Positions 1 to 6,803 of a DNA stretch of 12,679 bases are shown piece after piece. Every line of letters begins with the position of its first letter. Position 1 is the first letter of the stretch. Source of the DNA: an uncultured Sutterella sp. (lineage in GTDB: Bacteria > Pseudomonadota > Gammaproteobacteria > Burkholderiales > Burkholderiaceae_F); the NCBI GenBank assembly GCA_905198475.1, contig CAJKCQ010000061.1:1-12679 (forward strand), in the 5' to 3' direction. The position numbers and the translations under genes are program-made. A model generated the notes under the pieces. The model ran no database searches. It worked only from the letters and a program-made list of their open reading frames with translations, and was not told the origin of the DNA.

Positions 1-51
1 CTCCTGCTCCCGGGACTTTCACCCGTTGGAATTCGCCCATGCCGGGCACAC
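1..51 (-). mobile_element. Probable 5' end of a group II intron (IIC-like), running off the left edge
   Basis: Read on the minus strand, the 51 bases leaving the rlmD terminator begin GTGTGCCC, which fits the group II intron 5' consensus GUGYG. A small GCCC/GGGC hairpin (bases 47-35) follows, then GGTGAAAGTCCC within a CGGG/CCCG hairpin; GGTGAAAGTCC is a motif I know from the first domain of bacterial group II introns. The bases directly behind the stem read TTGT, as at known IIC insertion sites, which lie just after terminator hairpins. The exact first base is uncertain: position 51 (GTGTG) fits the consensus better than 49 (GTGCC). The maturase and the 3' end are not in the window. A minus-strand ATG at 40 opens a frame to the edge, but it has no ribosome binding site and falls in the intron-like sequence, so I do not call it a gene. 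Confidence 0.55.
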
Positions 52-53
52 AA

Positions 54-98
54 CAGAGAGCCGGCAGTCTCGAAAGGAGACGCCGGCTCTCTGTTTTT
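54..98. terminator. Hairpin terminator downstream of rlmD
   Basis: A perfect 12-bp inverted repeat (arms 54-65 and 82-93, GC-rich, 16-base loop) lies 48 bases past the rlmD stop codon. On the plus strand it is followed by five T residues (94-98), so it has full intrinsic terminator form in that direction. On the minus strand, the direction of rlmD, the stem is followed only by TTGT and then the intron-like sequence. This suggests that the original minus-strand T tract was separated from its stem by an insertion. Confidence 0.75.
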
Positions 99-141
99 CG
101 TCTGTCGAAGACCCGCAGAAGCGGGCGCTTCCTTCCGCGGC

Positions 142-1611
142 TTATTCGCCCGAGAGGTTCATCTTCACGGCGTCGTCGCCCTGCGCGGCGATGCGCCGTT
201 CGATTTCGGCGGCGGCCTCGTCCGGGGCGGAGGGCTTCTCACCGGGTTCGAGCGCGGCGATCGACTCGACGTGGCCCGTGTGCGGGAACATGTTCATGAT
301 GCCCGCGGCCTTGATCTTCCAGCCGCCCTCGTGGTGGAGCACCGCGCAGTCGCGCGCGAGGGTCGCCGGGTTGCAGGAGACGTAGACCACGCGCGCCGGA
401 CGCTTGTCGGTCGCAGCGAGAACGCGTGCGAGGGCGAGCGCGCCTTCGCGCGGCGGGTCGATCAGCACGCGGTCGATGCCGCCCATGGTCTTCTCGAGCT
501 CCTCCCAGTCGGCTTCGCACCACGTGAAGAGGTTGCGCGCGCGGAAGGTGGTCTTGGAGGCGAGGCCGTTGTCCGCCGCACCCTGCCGGGCGCGGGCGAC
601 GAGCCCCTCAGACCCTTCGATGCCGATCACGCGGCCCGCGCGGCGCGCGAGCGGGAGCGTGAAGTTCCCGAGGCCGCAGAAGAAGTCCGCCACCTTGTGC
701 TCGGGGTGCACGTCTAGGAGCCGCACGGCGCGCGAGACCATCGTCTCGTTGAGGGCGTGGTTCACCTGCGTGAAGTCCGTCGGCTTGAAGGTGATGCGGA
801 CGTTGAATTCGGGCAGCGAGAGGCCGAGCTTCTTCTCGTTCTCGGGGAGCGCCGCGTGCGCGGTCTCCGGGCCCTTGGGCTGGAGCCAGATGTCGAGGTC
901 GTGCGCCTCGCCGAAGGCCATGAGCTTCTCGTGGTCCTCGGGCGTGACGGGGTCGAGCGTGCGGAAGACGAGCGCGGTGCGGCCGTCGCCGCCCACGGCC
1001 ACTTCGACCTGAGGCATGCGCTGGCGCATCGCGAGGCCGCCGATCAGCTCGCGCAGCGGATCGAGGAGCGCCGAAACGTTGGGCGTGAGCACCGGGCAGA
1101 CGTGCATGTCGGCGACGTAGGAGGAGCTCTTCTCGTGGAAGCCCACGAGCACGCCGCCCTTCTTCGCGACGTCGCGCACGGTGAGGCGCGCACGGTGGCG
1201 GTAGCCCCAGAAGGGGCCGTAGATCGGCATCAGGACCTGTTCGGGCTTCACCTTGCCGATGCGCCAGAGCGTGTCGAGGAGCACGCGCTCCTTGAAGGCG
1301 ACCTGGGCGCTGGGCTCGAGGTGCTGCATCGTGCAGCCGCCGCAGGACCCCGGCCCGAAGCCGAAGTTGGGGCAGCGGGGAGCGACGCGCAGCACGCTCT
1401 CGCGGTGGATCTCGGTGACGCGGCCGACGTCGAAGGAGCTCTTGGAGCGCAGGCGCTCATAGGTGACGCGCTCGCCCGGGAGCGCCCCCTGGATGAAGAC
1501 CACCTTGCCGTCCACGTGCGCGATGCCGCGGCCCTCCTGATCGAGGCGCTCGACGTCAACGGTGAAGTATTCCGGCGTGCGCTCCTTGGCGCTCTTTCTG
1601 CTGCGGCCCAT
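142..1611 (-). CDS. rlmD: 23S rRNA (uracil-1939-C5)-methyltransferase RlmD
   Basis: It uses S-adenosylmethionine to methylate uracil C5 in 23S rRNA (U1939 in E. coli), acting in the cytoplasm. The 489 residues start with a TRAM RNA-binding domain (about 13-70). Iron-sulfur cluster cysteines follow at 80, 90, 93 and 172. The methyltransferase domain carries the SAM-binding motif DFFCGLGNFTLP (309-320), DPPR (385-388), the nucleophile Cys413 in VSCNPATLARD and Glu449 in GHVES. The ATG at 1611 has GGAG five bases upstream. The protein is about 50 residues longer than E. coli RlmD (433); part of this is an acidic, Ala-rich tail after residue 460. The first two cluster cysteines are nine residues apart instead of the five I recall for E. 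coli. A terminator separates it from nlpD upstream, so it probably has its own promoter in 1612-1688, although no clear one is visible. Confidence 0.95.
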   Translation of the reverse strand: MGRSRKSAKERTPEYFTVDVERLDQEGRGIAHVDGKVVFIQGALPGERVTYERLRSKSSFDVGRVTEIHRESVLRVAPRCPNFGFGPGSCGGCTMQHLEPSAQVAFKERVLLDTLWRIGKVKPEQVLMPIYGPFWGYRHRARLTVRDVAKKGGVLVGFHEKSSSYVADMHVCPVLTPNVSALLDPLRELIGGLAMRQRMPQVEVAVGGDGRTALVFRTLDPVTPEDHEKLMAFGEAHDLDIWLQPKGPETAHAALPENEKKLGLSLPEFNVRITFKPTDFTQVNHALNETMVSRAVRLLDVHPEHKVADFFCGLGNFTLPLARRAGRVIGIEGSEGLVARARQGAADNGLASKTTFRARNLFTWCEADWEELEKTMGGIDRVLIDPPREGALALARVLAATDKRPARVVYVSCNPATLARDCAVLHHEGGWKIKAAGIMNMFPHTGHVESIAALEPGEKPSAPDEAAAEIERRIAAQGDDAVKMNLSGE

Positions 1612-1688
1612 GTGGTCTCCAGTCTCCTAGCTTCGTCTGTGGGGTTCGTGTTCTTTGTTCAGGCCCGCCGCGCCCTCCGGACGTTGAA

Positions 1689-1715
1689 AAGGCGCCGGAA
1701 TGGGTCCGGCGCCTT
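1689..1715. terminator. Intrinsic terminator after the surE-nlpD unit
   Basis: Perfect 11-bp arms (1689-1699 and 1705-1715) enclose a 5-base loop. On the minus strand the stem runs into TTTTCAACG, giving a four-U tract for transcripts coming from nlpD. On the plus strand it runs into TTCCTTTC, so weak bidirectional action is possible. It lies between nlpD (stop at 1834) and rlmD (start at 1611) and marks them as separate transcription units. Confidence 0.8.
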
Positions 1716-1806
1716 CCTTTCGCCTGTTCTTCATCTCCGCACCCCGGGGATCAGTCGGGGCGGAGCGCTCCTCCCCGAAGCGGGAAGGCCGGGCGCAATG
1801 CGTGCG

Positions 1807-1833
1807 GGCGGCAAATTTAGCGCAATTGCCGCC
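1807..1833 (-). other. Hairpin directly after the nlpD stop codon
   Basis: Perfect 8-bp arms (1807-1814 and 1826-1833) flank an AT-rich 11-base loop and abut the nlpD stop codon (1836-1834). No T tract follows on the minus strand, so it is not a classic intrinsic terminator. It could protect the 3' end of the message. From here to the terminator at 1715 I see no gene. Confidence 0.4.
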
Positions 1834-2832
1834 TCAGTTCCGCGCGGGCGGCAGATATTTCATCGGGTCGACGGGCTTGCCCTTGTCGCGGACCTCGAAG
1901 CGCAGCTGCACGCGCGGCGCGGCGCTGCTGCCCATCTCGGCGATCTTCTGCCCGGCCTTCACCTGGTCGCCGGGCTTCACGACCACCTTGGAGTTGTGGC
2001 CGTAGGCGGTGACGAGGGTCGGCGAGTGCTTGACGATCACGAGGTTGCCGTAGCCCGTGACGCCGTCGCCCACGAAGAGCACCTGTCCGGCGCCCGCGGC
2101 GACGACGACGCTCCCTTGAGCGCCACCGATGTCGATGCCCTTGCCGTTCTGCGCGAAGGTCGAGAGGACGTCGCCGCGCGCGGGCCAGATGAGGCGCGTG
2201 CCGGGAATGACCGCGGCCGCGGCCGCGGCCTCCTTGACGGCGTTCTGAACGACCTCGGTCTTCGTCTCGACGGCGCTCTTCACGGACTCCTTCGCGCTCA
2301 CCGCCTCAGACTTCACCGTCTCGACGGTCTTGGCGGCGCGCTCCTGAGCCGTGACGACGGGCGCGGTGATCGAGGGCTCCGCAGACGCATGCGTACCCGC
2401 GGGCGACACGACGGTCGCCGTCGAAATCGGCGCCATCGTCTCGAACCGGTGCACGCGCACGCCCTCGACCGCGGTGGCCGTGACGGGATCCTTCGTCTGC
2501 CGCGGCAGGTGCAGAACCTGGCCGATCCTGAGGGTCGTCGGATCCACGACGCCGTTGAGCTGCATCAGGTCGGACGTGCTCACGCCGTAGCGCTGGGAGA
2601 TGTTGTAGATCGTGTCGCCCACCGTCACCGTGTGCGTGCGGCCCGAATCAATGAGGCCACCCACGCGGCTCTCGACAACGCCCGTGGTCGTCGTGGGGGC
2701 GGCGGCGCCCGGTTCGGCGACGTTGCGGTTGACGATCGGCACCTCGCCCGACGGGAGCGACGAGCAGCCGGCGAGCACCACCGCGGCGGCGGCCGTCGCG
2801 GACGAAAGACGAAGCAGAGTCTTGACGCGCAT
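1834..2832 (-). CDS. nlpD: NlpD-like lipoprotein, LysM plus degenerate LytM/M23 domain
   Basis: The family activates the septal amidase AmiC, which splits daughter-cell peptidoglycan; it is an envelope lipoprotein. The 332-residue product begins with a lipoprotein signal and lipobox VVLAGC (Cys23). A LysM peptidoglycan-binding domain (about 67-110) and an Ala/Lys/Glu-rich linker follow, then a LytM (M23-fold) domain (about 215-326). The zinc and catalytic residues of active M23 enzymes are absent: GKGIDIGG stands where the HxGxD motif would be, and the usual LHFE reads LRFE (Arg311). This matches the non-enzymatic NlpD class. I chose the ATG at 2832 because it places the signal peptide normally; GTG (2841) and TTG (2850) in frame are possible alternatives. 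It starts 24 bases after surE and is probably cotranscribed with it. The run of six Ala codons near 2211-2230 is a (GCGGCC)n-type repeat. Confidence 0.92.
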   Translation of the reverse strand: MRVKTLLRLSSATAAAAVVLAGCSSLPSGEVPIVNRNVAEPGAAAPTTTTGVVESRVGGLIDSGRTHTVTVGDTIYNISQRYGVSTSDLMQLNGVVDPTTLRIGQVLHLPRQTKDPVTATAVEGVRVHRFETMAPISTATVVSPAGTHASAEPSITAPVVTAQERAAKTVETVKSEAVSAKESVKSAVETKTEVVQNAVKEAAAAAAVIPGTRLIWPARGDVLSTFAQNGKGIDIGGAQGSVVVAAGAGQVLFVGDGVTGYGNLVIVKHSPTLVTAYGHNSKVVVKPGDQVKAGQKIAEMGSSAAPRVQLRFEVRDKGKPVDPMKYLPPARN

Positions 2833-2856
2833 CTTCTTCACCCAATTCAAAAGAGG

Positions 2857-3639
2857 TCAATCTTCACGATCGACGGGGATGCCTTTGCTGTGCAGCCACT
2901 CGTCGGTGCGGCGCACCTGCCGGTGGTTGGTGAGGTCCACCTGCAGGGGCGTGACGGACACCCAGCCGTGCGAGGTCGCCCAGAAGTCCGTCCCTTCGGC
3001 GGCGTCGGCGGGCTTGCCCGCGGCGCCGAGCCAGTAGATCGGAAAGCCCCGCGGGCTCATCTCGCAGATCACGGGTTCGGCGGACGAACGGCGCCCCAGG
3101 CGCGTGCCGGTGATGCCCTTCAGGGCCGAACAGGGCATGTTCGGGATGTTGACGTTGAGGAGCATCGGCTCGGCCCCGGACGCGAGGGCGTGCGGGAGGA
3201 ACTTCTCCACCACCGCCGCGGCCACCTCAGCGGCGGAGTCGAGCTCCGCCCAGCCCTTGTCGATCTGCGAGAAGGCGATCGAGGGAATGCCGAAGAGGTA
3301 CCCCTCCACGGCCGCGGCGACGGTGCCCGAGTACATCGTGTCGTCGCCCATGTTCGCGCCGCAGTTGATGCCCGAGACGACGAGGTCGGGGCGCTCATCG
3401 AGGAGCCCGGTGAGCGCGACGTGCACGCAGTCCGACGGAGTGCCCGAGACCACGTGGAGGTCCGAGCCGGGCATGTGCTCGACGGTGAGCGGGCGGTTGA
3501 GCGTGAGCGAATTCGAGGCGCCGGAATGGTTGTGGTCGGGCGCGACTACGGTCACGCGGCCGAAGCGGCGCATCACGCGCGCGAGGGCGTCGATGCCCGG
3601 CGCGCGGTAGCCGTCGTCGTTCGAGATCAGGATGTGCAT
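2857..3639 (-). CDS. surE: 5'/3'-nucleotidase SurE
   Basis: A metal-dependent phosphatase acting on nucleoside monophosphates, cytoplasmic and linked to stationary-phase survival in E. coli. The 260 residues are close to the 253 of E. coli. The metal ligands all fall at family positions: Asp8 and Asp9 in SNDDG, Ser39 in DHNHSGAS, and Asn92 in SGINCGANMG. I chose the ATG at 3639 because MHILISNDDG is the typical N-terminus. An upstream in-frame extension to 3729 is Arg/Pro-rich and unlike the family. No convincing Shine-Dalgarno precedes the ATG, so initiation may be weak. It leads into nlpD. The usual pcm gene between surE and nlpD is absent. Confidence 0.95.
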   Translation of the reverse strand: MHILISNDDGYRAPGIDALARVMRRFGRVTVVAPDHNHSGASNSLTLNRPLTVEHMPGSDLHVVSGTPSDCVHVALTGLLDERPDLVVSGINCGANMGDDTMYSGTVAAAVEGYLFGIPSIAFSQIDKGWAELDSAAEVAAAVVEKFLPHALASGAEPMLLNVNIPNMPCSALKGITGTRLGRRSSAEPVICEMSPRGFPIYWLGAAGKPADAAEGTDFWATSHGWVSVTPLQVDLTNHRQVRRTDEWLHSKGIPVDRED

Positions 3640-3834
3640 TGAATGGCGGTGTCGGGGGAGCGGGCGCCGGTAATGGCGGGACGCCCGATGAGGGCGCCCG
3701 GCGTCGTCCGGACCCGGGCGGAGGAACATTTCCGGGATTTTATCTCAGCGTCCCCCGCATCCCGCGTCCGCGGGCGGGCTGCAACGTCCGTTCACAATAG
3801 GGCCTCTCTGCGGGAGCTCCCCTGCGCCCGCGCC
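3640..3834. other. Spacer between phoR and surE, probable surE promoter region
   Basis: This 195-base gap holds no gene I can support. The minus strand has an AT-rich GATAAAAT near 3735-3742 that could serve as a -10 element for surE, but no matching -35 is visible. A 7-bp hairpin (arms 3695-3701 and 3714-3720) would lie in the surE leader. The palindrome GGGAGCTCCC (3812-3821) follows phoR but has no loop or T tract, so a terminator for the Pho cluster is not evident here. Confidence 0.4.
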
Positions 3835-5148
3835 TCAGAGCTGATCGCTGAAGATCCTCGACTCGGGGAAGACCATCATGAAGGTCGACCCCTTGCCGGG
3901 CGTGGATTCGATGAGCAGGCGCCCGTCGTTGCGCCGCAGCACGTGCTTGACGATCGCGAGCCCGAGGCCCGTGCCGCCCGTGCCGCGCGAGCGGCCCTTG
4001 TCCACGCGGTAGAAGCGCTCGGTGAGGCGCGGAATGTGCTTCGCCTCAATGCCGATGCCCGTGTCGGTGACGGAGAGCGCCGCGCCGGTGCCGCGCCGCG
4101 CCCAGGTGACCGTGATGCGCCCGCCCTCGGGGGTGTAGCGGACCGCGTTGGAGACGAGGTTCATCACGGCGCTCCGGATTTCGTCCGCCTGGCCGATGAG
4201 CGAGACGTCCTCGCAGTTGAGGTCGATGTGGTGGTGCTCGAGCGAAAGCGCGCGCCCCTCGCGCACCACGTCCTCGAGAAGCTTGGGCATCGCGATCACT
4301 TCGGCGTCGGCGTCGTTCTGATCGTCCCGGTTCTCGAGGCTCGAGAGGAGCAGCAGATCGTCGAGGAGCGACTTCATGCGGGTCGCCTGCTCGAGCATCA
4401 GCTCGCGGTGGCGCGAGACCACGTCGGGCGGAAGCGCTCCGGGGTGGTTCTCCAGGTCGAGGAAGCCGCTGATCACCGTGAGGGGCGTGCGCAGCTCGTG
4501 GCTCACGTTCGCGACGAAGTCCCGGCGCATGTCGTCTACGCGGCGCCGTTCGGTGACGTCGTGCGTGACGATCATCATGTGGCGCGAATCGGGCGCCACC
4601 ACCGCGACGTCGAGGTCGCGGTCGCCTCGGGTCTTCATCTGGAAGCGCTTCGTGAAGTTGCGCTCAAGAAGCCACCGGCGCAGCCGCTCGTCGGAGACGG
4701 CGTCGAAGAACGAGCGCCCGACCACCTCGGGGGTGATGTTGAAGTGCTCGAGGGCGCGCTGGTTCACCCACTCGATACGCCAGCCTTCGCCGAGAATCGT
4801 CACGCCCTCCGGCAGGAGCGCGAGCGTCTGGCGGTAGCGTTGGTCGCGGTCGCGGATGCGCTTCGCCTTCTTCTCGTCCTCGCGCACGAGCGCGCGCCAG
4901 AGGCTGATGTTGATGAGGAAGATCACCGTCATCCCGACGACCCACACCCAGAAGATCTCCTCGCGCGCCTCGCGCCACCAGGAGAGCACCGAGAAGGCGC
5001 AGATCACGATGAAGGCCGCGGCGAGCCAGAGGCTCTGGCGCCGCAGACGCTTCAGGCGCTCTTCGGAGGATGAGGGCGCGGGCGCTGCGCTCACCCCGTC
5101 GGCGAGGGTCGGAAAGACGCCCCCCGTTCCTTCGTCCGTGTTGGTCAT
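3835..5148 (-). CDS. phoR: Phosphate regulon sensor histidine kinase PhoR
   Basis: An inner-membrane kinase that phosphorylates PhoB when phosphate is scarce; PstSCAB and PhoU hold it off when phosphate is plentiful. The 437 residues have two membrane segments (about 40-57 and 66-84) with almost no periplasmic part, as in E. coli PhoR. A charged stretch and a PAS domain (about 105-200) follow. The dimerization domain carries the phosphoacceptor His217 in VSHELRTP. The ATPase has the N box (MNLVSNAVRYTP, Asn330/Asn334), the G1 box DTGIGI (362-367) and the F/G2 region FYRVDKG...GTGLGL (379-397). I chose the ATG at 5148, which overlaps the phoB stop by one base (TGATG) and has GGGAGG four bases upstream; a GTG one codon earlier is also possible. 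It is translationally coupled to phoB. Confidence 0.96.
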   Translation of the reverse strand: MTNTDEGTGGVFPTLADGVSAAPAPSSSEERLKRLRRQSLWLAAAFIVICAFSVLSWWREAREEIFWVWVVGMTVIFLINISLWRALVREDEKKAKRIRDRDQRYRQTLALLPEGVTILGEGWRIEWVNQRALEHFNITPEVVGRSFFDAVSDERLRRWLLERNFTKRFQMKTRGDRDLDVAVVAPDSRHMMIVTHDVTERRRVDDMRRDFVANVSHELRTPLTVISGFLDLENHPGALPPDVVSRHRELMLEQATRMKSLLDDLLLLSSLENRDDQNDADAEVIAMPKLLEDVVREGRALSLEHHHIDLNCEDVSLIGQADEIRSAVMNLVSNAVRYTPEGGRITVTWARRGTGAALSVTDTGIGIEAKHIPRLTERFYRVDKGRSRGTGGTGLGLAIVKHVLRRNDGRLLIESTPGKGSTFMMVFPESRIFSDQL

Positions 5149-5912
5149 CACGCCTCCCCGGCGGAGTGCTTGGCGAAGTCGCGGCAGCGGTAGCCCACGC
5201 CGCGGACGGTCTCGATGATGTCTTCGGCGGCGGTGCCGGCCAGCGCCTTTCTGAGGCGCAGCATGTGCACGTCCACCGTGCGCTCGTCCACGAAGGCGCT
5301 CTGCCAGACCGCGTCGAGGAGGTTCGCGCGCGAGAAGACCCGGCCGGGCTTCGAGGCGAAGAGCGCGAGGAGCTTGAACTCCTTGACGGAGAGCTTGAGG
5401 GGCACGCCGTCGGCAGTCGCCTCAAAGCGCGATTCATTCATGCGCAGCGGCCCGCAGACGATGACGTTTTCGGCGTCCTCGGCGCGCCCGCGGGAGCCGC
5501 CCTCAACCCTCACCGGACCGTCGCGGCGGCGCAGCACCGCGCGCACGCGGGCGGTGAGCTCGCGCGGCAGGAAGGGCTTCACGACGTAGTCGTCCGCCCC
5601 GGCGTCGAGCCCGGCGACGCGGTCGGCCTCGTCGCCGCGGGCCGTCAGGACGATCACGGGAATGGAGGCGGTTGCGGGCGACGCGCGCAGCTCGCGGAGC
5701 CATTCAAGCCCCGAGCGGTCGGGGAGCATGCGGTCGAGGAGCACCAGGTCGGGGCGCTCGGCGGCGAATGCCGCCTTCGCCTCGGCGATGCTTGCGGCGC
5801 GCGCGGTGCGGAACCCCTCGGCCTCGCAGACGAACGCGACGAGCTCGCGGATGGCGGCCTCGTCCTCAACGATCAGCAGGAGCGGCGCGGACATGTTCTT
5901 CTTCTCTTCCAT
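5148..5912 (-). CDS. phoB: Phosphate regulon response regulator PhoB
   Basis: An OmpR/PhoB-type transcription activator that binds Pho boxes once PhoR phosphorylates it. The receiver domain (about 11-127) has the acidic pocket Glu16/Asp17, phosphoacceptor Asp60 in LLDRMLPD, Thr90 and Lys112. The C-terminal winged helix (about 158-246) contains VKEFKLLALF, the recognition helix region ERTVDVHMLRLRKAL and the closing TVRGVGYR. The 254 residues are longer than E. coli PhoB (229) because of an Arg/Gly-rich linker and a short N-terminal extension. I chose the ATG at 5912, with AGAGGA six bases upstream; the ATG at 5894 (MSAPLL) would start nearer the domain. Its likely targets include the repeats upstream of pstS. 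Confidence 0.95.
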   Translation of the reverse strand: MEEKKNMSAPLLLIVEDEAAIRELVAFVCEAEGFRTARAASIAEAKAAFAAERPDLVLLDRMLPDRSGLEWLRELRASPATASIPVIVLTARGDEADRVAGLDAGADDYVVKPFLPRELTARVRAVLRRRDGPVRVEGGSRGRAEDAENVIVCGPLRMNESRFEATADGVPLKLSVKEFKLLALFASKPGRVFSRANLLDAVWQSAFVDERTVDVHMLRLRKALAGTAAEDIIETVRGVGYRCRDFAKHSAGEA

Positions 5913-6066
5913 CTCAAATCCTCTCTTGCGGCGCGGGCCCGCGCCGGGCTCCTTCGGGTGATCGAAGAAGCGCCGCCGCGGGCCCGTTCATCCGGCTTCT
6001 CCCCGGGGAGCGTGCGCTCAGGCGCGCTCGGCCCCCCGGGCCGCGATGTGCGGCTCAAGTCCCGTC
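5913..6066 (-). other. Structured GC-rich spacer between phoU and phoB
   Basis: This is the only long gap inside the Pho cluster. It contains a perfect 10-bp inverted repeat (arms 5934-5943 and 5977-5986) enclosing a smaller 5-bp hairpin (5952-5956 with 5963-5967). GC-rich palindromes also occur around 6001-6050. No T tract follows the hairpin on the minus strand and I see no Pho box. It could be an RNA structure that sets phoB expression relative to pst, or a stability element between the two halves of the message. Confidence 0.4.
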
Positions 6067-6765
6067 TCAAGACTGAACGGCCGCGTCGTGGCGGATGTCG
6101 AGCCCCTCGACCACGAAGACCACGGTTTCGCCGATGTTCTGCATGTGGGCGGCGACGCGTTCAAGCGCGCGGTTGATGCGGATGAAGGCGAGGCCGTCGT
6201 CGATCGAGATCTCGCCCGCCTTCATGCGGTTGATGATGGAGACGAGCGACTCGTGCACTTCGGAAGATACCACCGTGCGGCGGCGTACAAGTGCGCGGGC
6301 GCGTTCAAGGTCGAGGTCGTCGATGCCGGCGATCATGTCGTCAGCCATCACCTGCAGCAGCGCGTAGATCTTGACGAGCGAGGCTGCGGTGTCGCTCGCC
6401 GCGCCGGTGAGCGGCATGTCGAGGCGGCGGATGCCTTTGGCGGCGTTGCGGATCTCGTCGCCCATGCGCTCGAAGTCGTTCGTCATGCGGCAGCCCCCGA
6501 GGAGCATGCGCAGGTCGATCGCCTGGGGCTGACGGCGGGAGATGAGCGTCTCCATGAAGGCGTCGAGCTCCATCTCCCACTCGTTGATCACCTTGTCGCG
6601 GGCGACGACCTGTTCGGCCGCATCGGTGTCGCCCTTCATGAGCGCGTCGCCCACGTCGTCCAACTGCTGGCGCACGGCGCGCGCCATGTCGAGGATGTTC
6701 TTGTGGAGCACTTCGAGCTCCGCATCGAAGGCCTTCACGCTGTGCTTCTTGACGTTGAGTGTCAT
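6067..6765 (-). CDS. phoU: Phosphate transport regulator PhoU
   Basis: A cytoplasmic helical-bundle protein that links PstSCAB to PhoR and keeps the Pho response off in phosphate-rich conditions. The 232-residue product aligns with E. coli PhoU from its start (KKHSVKAFDAELEVL against NKHISGQFNAELESI). It has the two-repeat PhoU layout, with metal-binding-type motifs NDFERMGDEI and, in the second repeat, LERVAAHMQNIGE. The second motif has Ala where the usual Asp is expected. I chose the ATG at 6765, with AAGGAAG upstream. An ATG at 6804 that overlaps the pstB stop as TGATG would add 13 charged residues and is a real alternative. Confidence 0.94.
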   Translation of the reverse strand: MTLNVKKHSVKAFDAELEVLHKNILDMARAVRQQLDDVGDALMKGDTDAAEQVVARDKVINEWEMELDAFMETLISRRQPQAIDLRMLLGGCRMTNDFERMGDEIRNAAKGIRRLDMPLTGAASDTAASLVKIYALLQVMADDMIAGIDDLDLERARALVRRRTVVSSEVHESLVSIINRMKAGEISIDDGLAFIRINRALERVAAHMQNIGETVVFVVEGLDIRHDAAVQS

Positions 6766-6803
6766 TTGATGCTTCCTTTCTTCTTTTGTTGCGCGGCGGT
6801 CCA

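Noticed and set aside
1..40. A minus-strand coding start at base 40 (reading MGEFQRVKVPGAG to the edge)
   Set aside because: It has no ribosome binding site and coincides with motifs of a group II intron 5' region, which explains the sequence better.
757..3642. A 961-codon open frame on the plus strand opposite rlmD, nlpD and surE
   Set aside because: It lies antisense to three well-supported genes, crosses their intergenic gaps, is rich in Arg, His, Ala, Val and Asp as antisense shadows are at high GC, and shows no domain.
3812..3821. GGGAGCTCCC palindrome just after phoR
   Set aside because: It is a loopless 10-base palindrome with no T tract. I cannot call it a terminator.
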